In this document: piece after piece, positions 24,361 to 32,965 of the stretch
Layout: the number at the start of each line of letters is the position of its first letter
Position numbering within the stretch: the stretch's first letter is position 1
Source: CAZUTK01 sp964623265
GTDB lineage: Bacteria; Electryoneota; B3-LCP
Direction of reading: 5' to 3'
DNA length: 64,000 nucleotides
Assembly: GCA_964623265.1 (NCBI GenBank)
Contig: CAZUTK010000006.1
Location: forward strand, 4,912 to 68,911
Made by a program: the position numbers and the translations under genes
The notes under the pieces: generated by a model
Databases searched by the model: none
What the model was told of the DNA's origin: nothing
What the model saw: the letters and a program-made list of their open reading frames with translations, nothing else

Positions 24361-24846
24361 GTGAAGAGGTTCGAACCGCCCGGAAAACAGCGCATTGACG
24401 GCGTCGTCGTCAAAGATCTGAAAGTCATCCCCGACGAACGCGGCAGGCTGATGGAAATCCTGCGCGCCGACGACGAAATCTTCGCTGGATTCGGCCAGGT
24501 CTATATGACCACCAACTACCCGGGCGTCATCAAAGCCTGGCATTACCATAAAAACCAGGACGATCACGTGGTCTGCGTCCGCGGGATGATCAAGCTGGTG
24601 ATGTACGATCCCCGCGAAGGCAGCCCCACGAAAGGGCTGATCAACGAGTTCTTTCTGGGCGACCATAACCACCAACTGGTGCGCATCCCCCGCAACGTCT
24701 GGCACGGATGGAAGTGCATCGCCACGGTGGAGTCCCTGATCATCAACATCCCCACGGCGACCTTCAACTACCAGTCGCCCGACGAATACCGCCTCCCCTA
24801 CGACACGGACGAGATCCCCTACGACTGGGGAATCAAGATGGGGTGA
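24361..24846 (+). CDS. dTDP-4-dehydrorhamnose 3,5-epimerase-like cupin
   Basis: 161 residues from GTG (GGAG at 24351). The RmlC-type beta-barrel is visible: DERGRLMEILRADDEIF, WHYHKNQDDHVVCVRG with the expected active-site histidine, and LVRIPRNVWHGWKC. It is shorter than typical RmlC (about 180 residues). RmlC epimerises the keto-sugar intermediate of dTDP-rhamnose synthesis. No rmlA, B or D lies beside it, so it may act on another nucleotide sugar. gcvPB follows after 71 bp. Confidence 0.8.
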   Translation: MKRFEPPGKQRIDGVVVKDLKVIPDERGRLMEILRADDEIFAGFGQVYMTTNYPGVIKAWHYHKNQDDHVVCVRGMIKLVMYDPREGSPTKGLINEFFLGDHNHQLVRIPRNVWHGWKCIATVESLIINIPTATFNYQSPDEYRLPYDTDEIPYDWGIKMG

Positions 24847-24917
24847 GGCGCGGCGCCTGGCCGCCTCATCGCTCGATAAAACTGAACCGATCCGATAACC
24901 AAACAGGCAGCTCACCT

Positions 24918-26369
24918 ATGTACGACAAACTCATCTTCGAAATCTCCAAAAAAGGGAAGCGCGGCGTTTCTCTGCCCGCTCTGGACGTGCCGAAAAAATC
25001 GGGATTGATCCCCGCGAATATGCTGCGCACGAGCCGCATCGGTCTGCCCGAAGTCTCCGAACCAGAAGTGGTGCGCCACTTCGTCAACCTCTCCATCAAA
25101 AACCATCATATAGACAAGGGTTTCTACCCCCTCGGGTCGTGCACGATGAAGCACAACCCCAAGGTGAATGAGCTCGCCGCCCGGCTGCCCGGCTTTTCCC
25201 GTCTGCACCCCCTGGTCGGCGCGGAAGGCGCTCAGGGAGCGCTCCGGCTGATGGCGGAACTCTCCCAAGCTCTGCTGGAAATCTCCGGCATGGACGGCGT
25301 GACGCTCCAGCCCGCCGCCGGAGCCCACGGCGAACTGACCGGCTTGCTGATTATGCGCGCCTGGCACGAAGCGCAGGGCGATCCCCGCAAGAAAGTCATC
25401 ATCCCCGACAGCGCCCACGGCACCAACCCGGCCTCCATCATCACCGCGGGCTACGACGTGGTGCAGATCCCCTCCAGCAGCGAAGGCTTGATTGACTTGA
25501 CGGCGCTGAAGTCCGCGCTGGACGACCAGACCGCCGCGATGATGATCACCAACCCCAATACGCTGGGCTTGTTCGAATCGAACATCCGCGAGGTGGCGAA
25601 AGCCGTCCACGACGTCGGCGCCCAGCTCTATATGGACGGCGCCAACCTGAACGCCCTGTTGGGCATCGTCCGCCCGGGCGATATGGGCTTCGACGTCGTG
25701 CACATCAACCTGCACAAGACCTTCTCCACCCCGCACGGCGGCGGCGGACCTGGATCCGGCCCAGTCGCCGTCAAGAAGCACCTGACGCCCTTCCTGCCTG
25801 GTCCCCTGCCTGCGCGCGACGGCGACCGCTGGGTGTGGCGCAGCGCCGGCAAAAAATCCATCGGCAGAATCGGCGCCTTCTACGGCAACTTCAGCGTGCT
25901 GGTGCGCGCCTACGCCTATATCCTGATGATGGGCGCCGACGGCTTGCGCCAAGTCAGCGAACGCGCCGTCATCAACGCCAACTACGTGCGCGCGCTGCTG
26001 GAACCCCACTACGACCTCCCCTACAAACGCCGCTCCCTCCACGAAGTCGTCTTCTCGGCGGAAAACCTGAAGCCGTTCGGAGTCCGGACGACGGACGTCG
26101 CCAAGCGCCTGCTCGATTACGGCTTCCACGCCCCCACCATCTACTTCCCGCTGATCGTCCACGAAGCCCTGATGATCGAACCGACGGAAACGGAATCGAA
26201 GGAGACGCTGGACGCCTTCGCGCAGGCGATGATCTCCATCGCCGAAGAAGCCAAGACTGATCCGGATCTGCTGCATCGCGCCCCCATCACCACGCCGGTG
26301 AGCCGTCTGGATGAAGCCGGCGCCGCGCGCGCGCTAAACGTGGTGTATCGCGAACCGGAGGAGTCCTAA
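24918..26369 (+). CDS. gcvPB: Glycine dehydrogenase (decarboxylating) subunit 2
   Basis: 483 residues from the ATG at 24918. Typical motifs of the split P-protein beta subunit: GFYPLGSCTMKHNPKVNE, QPAAGAHGE, PDSAHGTNPAS, and the PLP lysine in HINLHKTFSTPHGGGGPG. With subunit 1 (GcvPA) it decarboxylates glycine and transfers the aminomethyl group to the H-protein lipoyl arm. gcvPA is normally directly upstream but is absent here, as are gcvT and gcvH. They must lie elsewhere if the system is functional. Confidence 0.95.
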   Translation: MYDKLIFEISKKGKRGVSLPALDVPKKSGLIPANMLRTSRIGLPEVSEPEVVRHFVNLSIKNHHIDKGFYPLGSCTMKHNPKVNELAARLPGFSRLHPLVGAEGAQGALRLMAELSQALLEISGMDGVTLQPAAGAHGELTGLLIMRAWHEAQGDPRKKVIIPDSAHGTNPASIITAGYDVVQIPSSSEGLIDLTALKSALDDQTAAMMITNPNTLGLFESNIREVAKAVHDVGAQLYMDGANLNALLGIVRPGDMGFDVVHINLHKTFSTPHGGGGPGSGPVAVKKHLTPFLPGPLPARDGDRWVWRSAGKKSIGRIGAFYGNFSVLVRAYAYILMMGADGLRQVSERAVINANYVRALLEPHYDLPYKRRSLHEVVFSAENLKPFGVRTTDVAKRLLDYGFHAPTIYFPLIVHEALMIEPTETESKETLDAFAQAMISIAEEAKTDPDLLHRAPITTPVSRLDEAGAARALNVVYREPEES

Positions 26370-26528
26370 AGCGGGGACGTCCTCCGCGGAGCAGGATTTC
26401 TCCACAATATGCATTCCACCGGGGTGTCGGATCCCCTCACCCGCCGGCTCGATGAATGTGTTTTACATCACAATATTCGACGAGAACGGCATCTCTTCCC
26501 AGTCAATCCGGATGAGCGAAAAAAAAGC
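26370..26528. other. Intergenic stretch after gcvPB
   Basis: 159 bp without a supported gene. A weak GC hairpin (GCGGGG, ACGT loop, CC-T-CCGC; about 26371-26388) follows the gcvPB stop but has no T-tract. The only open frame, from an ATG at 26409, covers the next promoter and resembles no protein I recognise. The rest looks like spacer. Confidence 0.5.
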
Positions 26529-26557
26529 TTGACATCCCCTCGGAAATTTGCTACATT
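26529..26557 (+). promoter_or_regulatory. Promoter of the first secreted-protein gene
   Basis: -35 TTGACA (26529-26534), 17-bp spacer, -10 TACATT (26552-26557). The predicted start near 26564 lies 5 nt before the structured leader. Confidence 0.82.
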
Positions 26558-26568
26558 GAACCCGTATT

Positions 26569-26631
26569 CAGACCGCATAAGCAGGATGCTCGCAGGAAGA
26601 TTGCGCTGATGGGAAGTGCGGTCTGTTTTTT
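26569..26631 (+). ncRNA. Candidate three-way-junction leader RNA ending in a terminator-like T-run
   Basis: CAGACCGCA (26569-26577) pairs with TGCGGTCTG (26617-26625) and is followed directly by six T. The loop can form two small hairpins: AGCA-GGA-TGCT (26580-26590) and CGCA-GGAAGAT-TGCG (26591-26605). This leaves CTGATGGGAAG single-stranded. The result is a compact junction starting about 5 nt into the transcript, 67 bp before the coding region. The shape is that of an attenuator or riboswitch, or a short terminated RNA. I could not match it to a known riboswitch class. Confidence 0.45.
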
Positions 26632-26697
26632 CTCATCTTTCCAGATTAATAAAACCTCGAGTGTCGCACATCAACAAATCCAAAGGGAAAGGAAAAA

Positions 26698-29484
26698 ATG
26701 ATGCAAAAGGCAGTCTGGTTCTCGTTATGTGTGATTCTGCTCTTCGGTGCGCAGGTCTGGGCGGATGTCCACGGCTTCACGGCATCGAACACGCCGGTCG
26801 TACGAGTTCAGAATCCATCGGTCCCCGGTTCCTCCTTCGCGGCGGACGAAGTGGACACCGTCTATTACAGCGAAAATTTTGAATCCGGCGTCGGGGGATG
26901 GACCTTCGTGGATGTCACCGCCGCAGGAATTAAGTGGCACACAGACACATTCAACGCATATCAGGGCAACTCCTGGTGGTGCGGAGATCCCGCCATCGGA
27001 GGTTATGACAATCACTGGCTGCAGTATCTGGTCTCCCCGGCATTGAACTTCACCGGCGTGACCAATCCGGTTCTCACCTTCAAACTCTACTACAATGTGG
27101 AAACCCCCGGAGGCGAACCGCCCCCCTACGACGGCTGGGATGGATGCAACGTCTGGGCTTCCGTTGACGGCGGCAGCACCTGGTCCGTCATCAACCCCAC
27201 TGCGCCGGCGTACAACTGCCAGAACCTCTACAGCTTCGGCGTGGAGTGGGGTATGGGACCCGGCATCGCCGGCTGGGGCGGCGCATCGGGCGGTTGGGTG
27301 GACGCCAGTTTCAACCTCGCCTCGCTGGTCGGCCAACCCAATGTGAAAATCCGCTTCGCGTTCTCCAGCGACCCGGCTTATTGCACCATTCAAAATCCCG
27401 CTATGATAGGTATGTTCGTGGATAACATCCTGATCACAGCGGGCTCGACGACGCTGCTGAGCAACAACGCCGACGGCATCGCCATCCCCGGCCCGATGAC
27501 CTTCGACACCGGCGGTTCCGCGGGGGATTACTGGACCTGGACTACTACCTCCTCGCACAGCGGCACCCACAGCATGCAGTGCGTCACCACCAATCACTTC
27601 AACCTGTCCGACGCGCTGGTCAGCCCCTGGCTGGACATCATGCCGAACGCCTTCACCGCCTTCCGTTTCTGGCTCTGGTGCGATATGCCCGACTTCGACG
27701 GCGACGGGAACAACACCCTCGAGGACTACTATCACATGGAAGTTTCCACGGACGGCGTCGTCTGGAATGAGGTGTTCTACGACTACGGCGACAGCACCCG
27801 TCCCGGCGGCGCGCTCGTGGGTTGGGACGACTACCTGCCCGGCGATCCCTTCAACGGCAACATCAATATGGATCTCTCCGCTTACGCGGGCGACCAGATC
27901 AAGCTGCGCTGGCGGGTGATTACCGATGCCAACAACGACGGCGGCATAGGCACCGGCCTCTATATTGACGACCTCGAACTCTTCACCACCGGCTATCAGC
28001 ACGATTGCGCCGCGGAAAATATGTACGTTCCGATGCCCACTTCGGTGTACTTCGACACCATTCACTGCTCCGTGGATCTGCACAACTACGGCTTGAGCAA
28101 CGAGCCGCTGGTGCCGGCGTTCTATCGCATCAATACCGGAACGCCGCAACCGCTGATCCCCTGGGCGGTCATCCCTTCGACGCAGACCGTCGTGAAGACC
28201 TTCAACTGGGTCACGCCGAACCCGGGCAACTACTTCTTCGATTCCTGGACGGCGCTGGCATCGGACGAAAACCGCGCCAACGACACCAGTAAAGCCGGCT
28301 TGGTGGAATTGACGGCGGCGAACGTCTTCGAATTCGGCTACGACAACCGCCAGTACAGCTACGAACCGAGCGTCTATTACTTCAACTTCGACCCGGGGGA
28401 AGGCGCCTACATCCGCTATACTCCCAATGACGACGGAGTGAACTTCAACATCAGCGGGCAGACTCTGAAGGCGCTTTTCCACAACACCGGCCAGATCCGC
28501 ATTCACATCTATCAACAAGGCACGGCGACTCAGCCGGGTTCTGAAGTCACCAACTTCGTGGCGAACGTGACCCAGGTCTATCCCGCCTGGCAGACATTCG
28601 ACATCTCAGGCGTCGGCTACCTGCAGAATATGCAGCATGACTTCTGGGTCTTCTACGAAACCATCACCGCCGGCACCGCCCAGATCATGGGCTGGAACGA
28701 CATCATCCACGGTGAAGGCCATTTCTTCGCCAACTTCGGCAGCGGCATGGGACCCTCCAACTACGACTTCTTCGCCCGCGCCGTCTTCCAGCCCGGCACG
28801 GCGGCGACCGTCACCATTAACCTGACGCCGATCAATCCGCCCATCCAGATCCCGGCATCCGGCGGCAGCTTCAACTACAACATCACGGTCGTCAACACCA
28901 CCACGACGCCGCAGACCTTCGACGGCTGGGTTATGGTGCGGCTGCCGAATATGTCTTACTACGGACCCGTCCTGGGACCCATCAACAACCTGACCCTCCC
29001 GGGCGGCGGCACCATCACCCGCCTCCGCTCGCAGACGGTACCGGCGAGCGCTCCGGCGGGCAGCTACCTGATGGAGGGCCGCGTGGGCGATTATCCCAAC
29101 ACCATCTGGGATACGGGTACCTTCCCCTTCACTAAGCTCACCACTGGCGACGGGATGCCGGTGACCGGCTGGGAGAGCACGGGCGAGAGCTTCGATGATC
29201 TGATTGCGGCGAATATGCCGGCGCAATTCGCTCTGCTCGGCGCCTACCCCAATCCCTTCAACCCGACGACCACTCTGAGCTTCGCTCTGCCGACGGCGGC
29301 GAAGGTGACGCTGAACGTGTACGACGTCAGCGGGCGCTTGGTGGCGTCGTTACTGGACGGCTGGCGCGAAGCGGGAGTGCACGAAGTGACCTTCGATGGT
29401 TCGCATCTGGCTTCCGGCATCTACCTGTATCACCTGAATTCGGGAGATCAGAGCTTCACCGGCAAGATGGTGCTGATGAAGTAA
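26698..29484 (+). CDS. Large secreted protein with C-terminal sorting domain
   Basis: 928 residues. Signal peptide at 1-22 (AVWFSLCVILLFGAQVWA). Two beta-sandwich regions (about 55-250 and 250-430) have the MAM/immune-inhibitor-A-like pattern of a glycine/tryptophan-rich ectodomain (YYSENFESGVGGWTF; MTFDTGGSAGDYWTW). Further beta-rich segments lead to a module at about 702-830 (LTPINPPIQIPASGGSFNY) also found in two other proteins of the window. The C-terminal 80 residues are the sorting domain (YPNPFNPTTTLSFALP; VYDVSGRLVASLL; GIYLYHL; GKMVLMK). No protease motif was found. It is probably an exported surface or extracellular binding protein. Confidence 0.85.
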   Translation: MMQKAVWFSLCVILLFGAQVWADVHGFTASNTPVVRVQNPSVPGSSFAADEVDTVYYSENFESGVGGWTFVDVTAAGIKWHTDTFNAYQGNSWWCGDPAIGGYDNHWLQYLVSPALNFTGVTNPVLTFKLYYNVETPGGEPPPYDGWDGCNVWASVDGGSTWSVINPTAPAYNCQNLYSFGVEWGMGPGIAGWGGASGGWVDASFNLASLVGQPNVKIRFAFSSDPAYCTIQNPAMIGMFVDNILITAGSTTLLSNNADGIAIPGPMTFDTGGSAGDYWTWTTTSSHSGTHSMQCVTTNHFNLSDALVSPWLDIMPNAFTAFRFWLWCDMPDFDGDGNNTLEDYYHMEVSTDGVVWNEVFYDYGDSTRPGGALVGWDDYLPGDPFNGNINMDLSAYAGDQIKLRWRVITDANNDGGIGTGLYIDDLELFTTGYQHDCAAENMYVPMPTSVYFDTIHCSVDLHNYGLSNEPLVPAFYRINTGTPQPLIPWAVIPSTQTVVKTFNWVTPNPGNYFFDSWTALASDENRANDTSKAGLVELTAANVFEFGYDNRQYSYEPSVYYFNFDPGEGAYIRYTPNDDGVNFNISGQTLKALFHNTGQIRIHIYQQGTATQPGSEVTNFVANVTQVYPAWQTFDISGVGYLQNMQHDFWVFYETITAGTAQIMGWNDIIHGEGHFFANFGSGMGPSNYDFFARAVFQPGTAATVTINLTPINPPIQIPASGGSFNYNITVVNTTTTPQTFDGWVMVRLPNMSYYGPVLGPINNLTLPGGGTITRLRSQTVPASAPAGSYLMEGRVGDYPNTIWDTGTFPFTKLTTGDGMPVTGWESTGESFDDLIAANMPAQFALLGAYPNPFNPTTTLSFALPTAAKVTLNVYDVSGRLVASLLDGWREAGVHEVTFDGSHLASGIYLYHLNSGDQSFTGKMVLMK

Positions 29485-29513
29485 ATGTCCGTTCGCTGCA
29501 CAGTTGTATCCTT

Positions 29514-29545
29514 GGGGCGCGGTACACCGCGCCCCATCTTTTTTC
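29514..29545 (+). terminator. Rho-independent terminator
   Basis: GGGGCGCGG (29514-29522) pairs with CCGCGCCCC (29527-29535) around a TACA loop, followed by ATCTTTTTTCC. It lies 30 bp after the stop of the secreted-protein gene and before the next promoter. Confidence 0.9.
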
Positions 29546-29563
29546 CGCTTGAAAAAATATTCC

Positions 29564-29592
29564 TTGATTTCGGCATTTCTTCAGCTTATATT
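29564..29592 (+). promoter_or_regulatory. Promoter of the M1 aminopeptidase gene
   Basis: -35 TTGATT (29564-29569), 17-bp spacer, -10 TATATT (29587-29592). A strong RBS GGAGG at 29613-29617 precedes the ATG at 29622; the leader is only about 23 nt. Confidence 0.8.
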
Positions 29593-29621
29593 GTTAAATC
29601 GAATCATCCACCGGAGGTAAT

Positions 29622-32051
29622 ATGACATTGAAACGGTTCTTTGCAATCCTTCTTTGCACCTCGCTCTGCGCCGGCTGGGCGTACGCCGACGCCTTCGTCT
29701 GGGGTCCCGGCGACAGGCCGGAAGAATTCCAGCCGCTCTGGGATATGGAATCTCTGCGCACCCCGGAGCGATTGATGCTGGACGAAACGGACGACAGCAC
29801 CGGCTACGACGTCCGCTACTACAACATCGAGATTCGATTTCCCACCACGACTCCCCACAACATCGTCGGGAAAGTGGATATGCACTTCATCGTGGATATG
29901 GGTCCCATCTCCCAGTTGAACCTGAACCTGCGCGATAATATGACCGTGGACAGCGCCCGGGTGAACGGCAGTCCGGTCACCTGGCAATTCGTCGGAACAG
30001 ACGGATTGCGCCTGAATCTGACTTCACCGCTCGCGCAGGGCGCCGCCGCCGTCGCCACCATCTGGTATCACGGCGTGCCAATTCTCTTACCCCCCCTGCA
30101 GTCGGGTCTGGCTTGGGGGACGCACCAGGGCACCCCCATCATCTACTCCCTCTCCGAACCGGACGGGTCCCACACCTGGTGGCCCTGCAAAGACGTCCCC
30201 TGGGATAAAGCCGACAGCACCCGCATGGTCTGGACGGTGCCATCAAATATGATCGCCACCGCCAACGGCATGCTGCAGAGCGTCACTGTGCCCCAAACAG
30301 GCTGGAAATCCTACGAATGGATCGAGCGCTATCCGATGGTGAATTACCTGGTGGTGGTCACCGCCACCAATTTCGCCCATTTCCGCAACTGGTACGTCAA
30401 CGCCTCCAACGACTCCCTGCCCCTCGATTACTACATCTTCCCGGAAGACTCCGCCGACGCGGTGCTCGATTTCGCCTTTATGGACAGCGTGATCGCTTAC
30501 TTCGCCTCCATTTACGGCGAATATCCCTTTATGAACGAGAAATACGGCCAGGCGGCGTTTCTCTGGAGCGGCGGCGAAGAGCATCAGACCTTGACCTCCG
30601 TCGGCGCCAGCCTGATCACCCCGACGGGCAACTACCACTGGCTCTACGTGCACGAAGCATCGCACCAGTGGTGGGGGGATTTAGTCACCTGCGAAACCTG
30701 GATGGACATCTGGCTGAACGAAGGCTTCGCCACCTACAGCGACGCCCTCTGGACCCAGTACTCCCAGGGGCAAACCGCCTTCATCAACCGCATGAACAGC
30801 TTCAAGACCACCTACATCAACTCCATCCCCACGCAGGGGAGCTTCCCCATCTACAACCCATCTTATATGTGGGGCGGCACGGTGTATCAAAAAGGCGCCT
30901 GGATTATGCATATGCTGCGCTACACTCTGGGTGACAGCATCTTCTTCACGGAATTCTGGCCGGAATACCGCAGCCGCTTCGAATTCGGCAATGTGAACAC
31001 CGCCGAATTCCAGCAGACGATCGAAGACGTCTCCGCTCAGGATATGGATTGGTTTTTCGACGAGTGGGTCTATAAGGCGGGCTATCCGCAGTATCAATGG
31101 GGCTGGACCTCCACCCCGCAGGGTGGGCAGACTCTGGTGAACATCTCCGTGAAGCAGACGCAGACCGTCAGCGACATCATCCCCATCTTCAATATGCCGC
31201 TGCAATTCCGCATTGACAAGAACACCGGATCCGAAATCGTGACGGCTCGCGACAGCCTGGCGCATCAGGTCTTCAGCTTTCTGGTGAACGGCACGGTGAC
31301 CAACGTCCTCTTCGACCCGGACAACTGGATCCTGAAGAGCGCCACGCAGGGCACCTATACTCCGCAGCCCTACACCATCACGATGACGCCGGTCAACCCG
31401 CCCGTGCAGATCCCCGCCACCGGCGGCAGCTTCAATTTCAACGTCGCCATCCAGAATACGACGACAACTCAGCAGAGCTTCCAAGCCTGGATTATGGCGC
31501 GTCTGCCCAACGGAATTTGGCAGGGACCTCTGCTGGGTCCCGTCAGCCTGACCCTACCGGCGAGCGCCGGCATCACCCGCGCGCGGACGCAGAATGTGCC
31601 TGCCGCCGCGCCGGCGGGAAACTATCTCTACGAAGGGCGACTGGGCACCTATCCGCAGATCATCAACAGCGCCGCCAACTTCCCCTTCGTGAAGTTGACC
31701 ACCGGAGACGGTGAACCCATCGCGGATTGGCTGAACGACGGCGACTCGTTCGCTCTATGGACGGACGCGGAAGCGAGCACTATACCGACCGCATTCGCCC
31801 TGGCGCAAAATTACCCCAATCCGTTCAACCCGACGACCAACATCACCTTCTCACTGCCGGAAGCGGCGTATGTGAAGATCGCCGTGTACAATCTGCAGGG
31901 GAAATTGGTCGCCGAACTGGTGAACGGATCCCGAGAAGCGGGCGTGCATATTGTCACCTGGGATGCTTCTCAGCAGCCGTCGGGACTGTACTTCTGCCGC
32001 CTGCAGGCGGGCGCCCTCAGCGATGGGATTAAAATGTTGCTGGTGAAGTAG
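29622..32051 (+). CDS. Secreted M1-family metallo-aminopeptidase with C-terminal sorting domain
   Basis: 809 residues. Signal peptide at 1-22. An N-terminal saddle domain (about 60-230) precedes the gluzincin catalytic domain. The zinc site is HEASH at residues 344-348, with the third ligand Glu367 in NEGFATYSD, giving the HExxH-18-E spacing of family M1. The substrate-binding motif is GGEEH in place of the usual GxMEN. Residues about 584-712 carry the NPPVQIPATGGSFNF module shared with two other secreted proteins. The last 85 residues form the YPNPFNPTTNITFSLP sorting domain. It probably trims extracellular peptides for uptake. Confidence 0.92.
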   Translation: MTLKRFFAILLCTSLCAGWAYADAFVWGPGDRPEEFQPLWDMESLRTPERLMLDETDDSTGYDVRYYNIEIRFPTTTPHNIVGKVDMHFIVDMGPISQLNLNLRDNMTVDSARVNGSPVTWQFVGTDGLRLNLTSPLAQGAAAVATIWYHGVPILLPPLQSGLAWGTHQGTPIIYSLSEPDGSHTWWPCKDVPWDKADSTRMVWTVPSNMIATANGMLQSVTVPQTGWKSYEWIERYPMVNYLVVVTATNFAHFRNWYVNASNDSLPLDYYIFPEDSADAVLDFAFMDSVIAYFASIYGEYPFMNEKYGQAAFLWSGGEEHQTLTSVGASLITPTGNYHWLYVHEASHQWWGDLVTCETWMDIWLNEGFATYSDALWTQYSQGQTAFINRMNSFKTTYINSIPTQGSFPIYNPSYMWGGTVYQKGAWIMHMLRYTLGDSIFFTEFWPEYRSRFEFGNVNTAEFQQTIEDVSAQDMDWFFDEWVYKAGYPQYQWGWTSTPQGGQTLVNISVKQTQTVSDIIPIFNMPLQFRIDKNTGSEIVTARDSLAHQVFSFLVNGTVTNVLFDPDNWILKSATQGTYTPQPYTITMTPVNPPVQIPATGGSFNFNVAIQNTTTTQQSFQAWIMARLPNGIWQGPLLGPVSLTLPASAGITRARTQNVPAAAPAGNYLYEGRLGTYPQIINSAANFPFVKLTTGDGEPIADWLNDGDSFALWTDAEASTIPTAFALAQNYPNPFNPTTNITFSLPEAAYVKIAVYNLQGKLVAELVNGSREAGVHIVTWDASQQPSGLYFCRLQAGALSDGIKMLLVK

Positions 32052-32070
32052 TCGCGGACGGATGAAACTC

Positions 32071-32118
32071 AAAGGAGCGCGACGCTCACCGCAAACTGCG
32101 GCGGGTTCGCGCTCCTTT
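32071..32118. terminator. Bidirectional terminator between convergent genes
   Basis: AAAGGAGCGCGA (32071-32082) and TCGCGCTCCTTT (32107-32118) are perfect 12-bp complements, with an inner CCGC-AAACT-GCGG hairpin. The right arm ends in TTTT on the plus strand and the left arm gives TTT on the minus strand. It sits between the aminopeptidase gene (+) and the DUF3108 gene (-), so it can stop transcription from both sides. Confidence 0.85.
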
Positions 32119-32131
32119 TCTCTCCGGAATT

Positions 32132-32965
32132 CTACTCGATCGGAACGGGGGTTCCTCGAGCGAATTCCCGCAATTCCGCGGTGAAAGATCCGATCAGAAC
32201 CTTCGATTTCAACAGGACCGGAATGCGGTATTCGTCGTCGGAAAACCAGATGAAGATGCGCCCCTTCTGCTTGAAGATGCCGGCGGATTCCAGCACCGGC
32301 TCCACCTTGAAGCACCGGAAGGTGCCGGCTCCCACCTCGATCTCCTCCAGCGCCAGCACATCCACCCGCAGCGGATAGGTCTTGCGAATATCGTGCGTCG
32401 GCACGTGATACGACCTGCCTACTTCGATATCCTGCAGGCGGAAATAATAGAGGGCGGTGATGGCATCCTGCACGAACAGCGGGATGCTGCTGGTATCCTT
32501 GGGCACGCCTTTATCGTACAGATATGCTTTGCCTCGACGCTGATCGTAATCCACCACTTTGACGTCGTGGTATGATCCTTCGTTCAGGCGCTTCTCGAAA
32601 TACCAGGTGAAGATGCCGCGGTGGTCCATATACGAGTGAATCGAGTCATCCACGCGGAAGAAGGCGCTGAAAGTCTTCGAAGTCTGCGCCCAAGTATGAA
32701 TGTGATAGCAGGAAGCACTGCGATAGTTCACCAGCTCCGGCATAATTTCTATGCCCGCTTCCCCGGCTTTGACAAAGCCGTATTTGACATCGTACACGAA
32801 CCGCTCGCCTGTCCCGAACCGGCCGTTTTCGATGACGCGGATCACGAAGCCCAGATCATCAATGACGAAGCCGATGGGTTCTCCGCGGCTTGGAGGAAAC
32901 AAAGCTCCCAGCAAAAGGAAGATCACTGCGGGGATGCCGCACAACGCGAAGATTTTTTTCTTCAT
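32132..32965 (-). CDS. DUF3108-family exported protein
   Basis: 277 residues. The N-terminus (KKKIFALCGIPAVIFLLLGAL) is a signal peptide or anchor. The body follows the DUF3108 pattern: GERFVYDVKYGFVKAGEAGI, TSKTFSAFFRVDDSIHSYMD, RIFIWFSDDEYRIPVLLKSK. Such proteins are predicted periplasmic beta-rich lipid-binding-like proteins of unknown function. The ATG at 32965 overlaps the TGA of the sugar transferase by one base (TGATG), so it is translationally coupled to the glycan operon and is its last gene. Confidence 0.85.
   Translation of the reverse strand: MKKKIFALCGIPAVIFLLLGALFPPSRGEPIGFVIDDLGFVIRVIENGRFGTGERFVYDVKYGFVKAGEAGIEIMPELVNYRSASCYHIHTWAQTSKTFSAFFRVDDSIHSYMDHRGIFTWYFEKRLNEGSYHDVKVVDYDQRRGKAYLYDKGVPKDTSSIPLFVQDAITALYYFRLQDIEVGRSYHVPTHDIRKTYPLRVDVLALEEIEVGAGTFRCFKVEPVLESAGIFKQKGRIFIWFSDDEYRIPVLLKSKVLIGSFTAELREFARGTPVPIE

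Noticed and set aside
26569..26631. A cyclic-di-GMP or fluoride riboswitch in the leader
   Set aside because: The conserved core bases of those classes could not be found. Only the overall shape is riboswitch-like.
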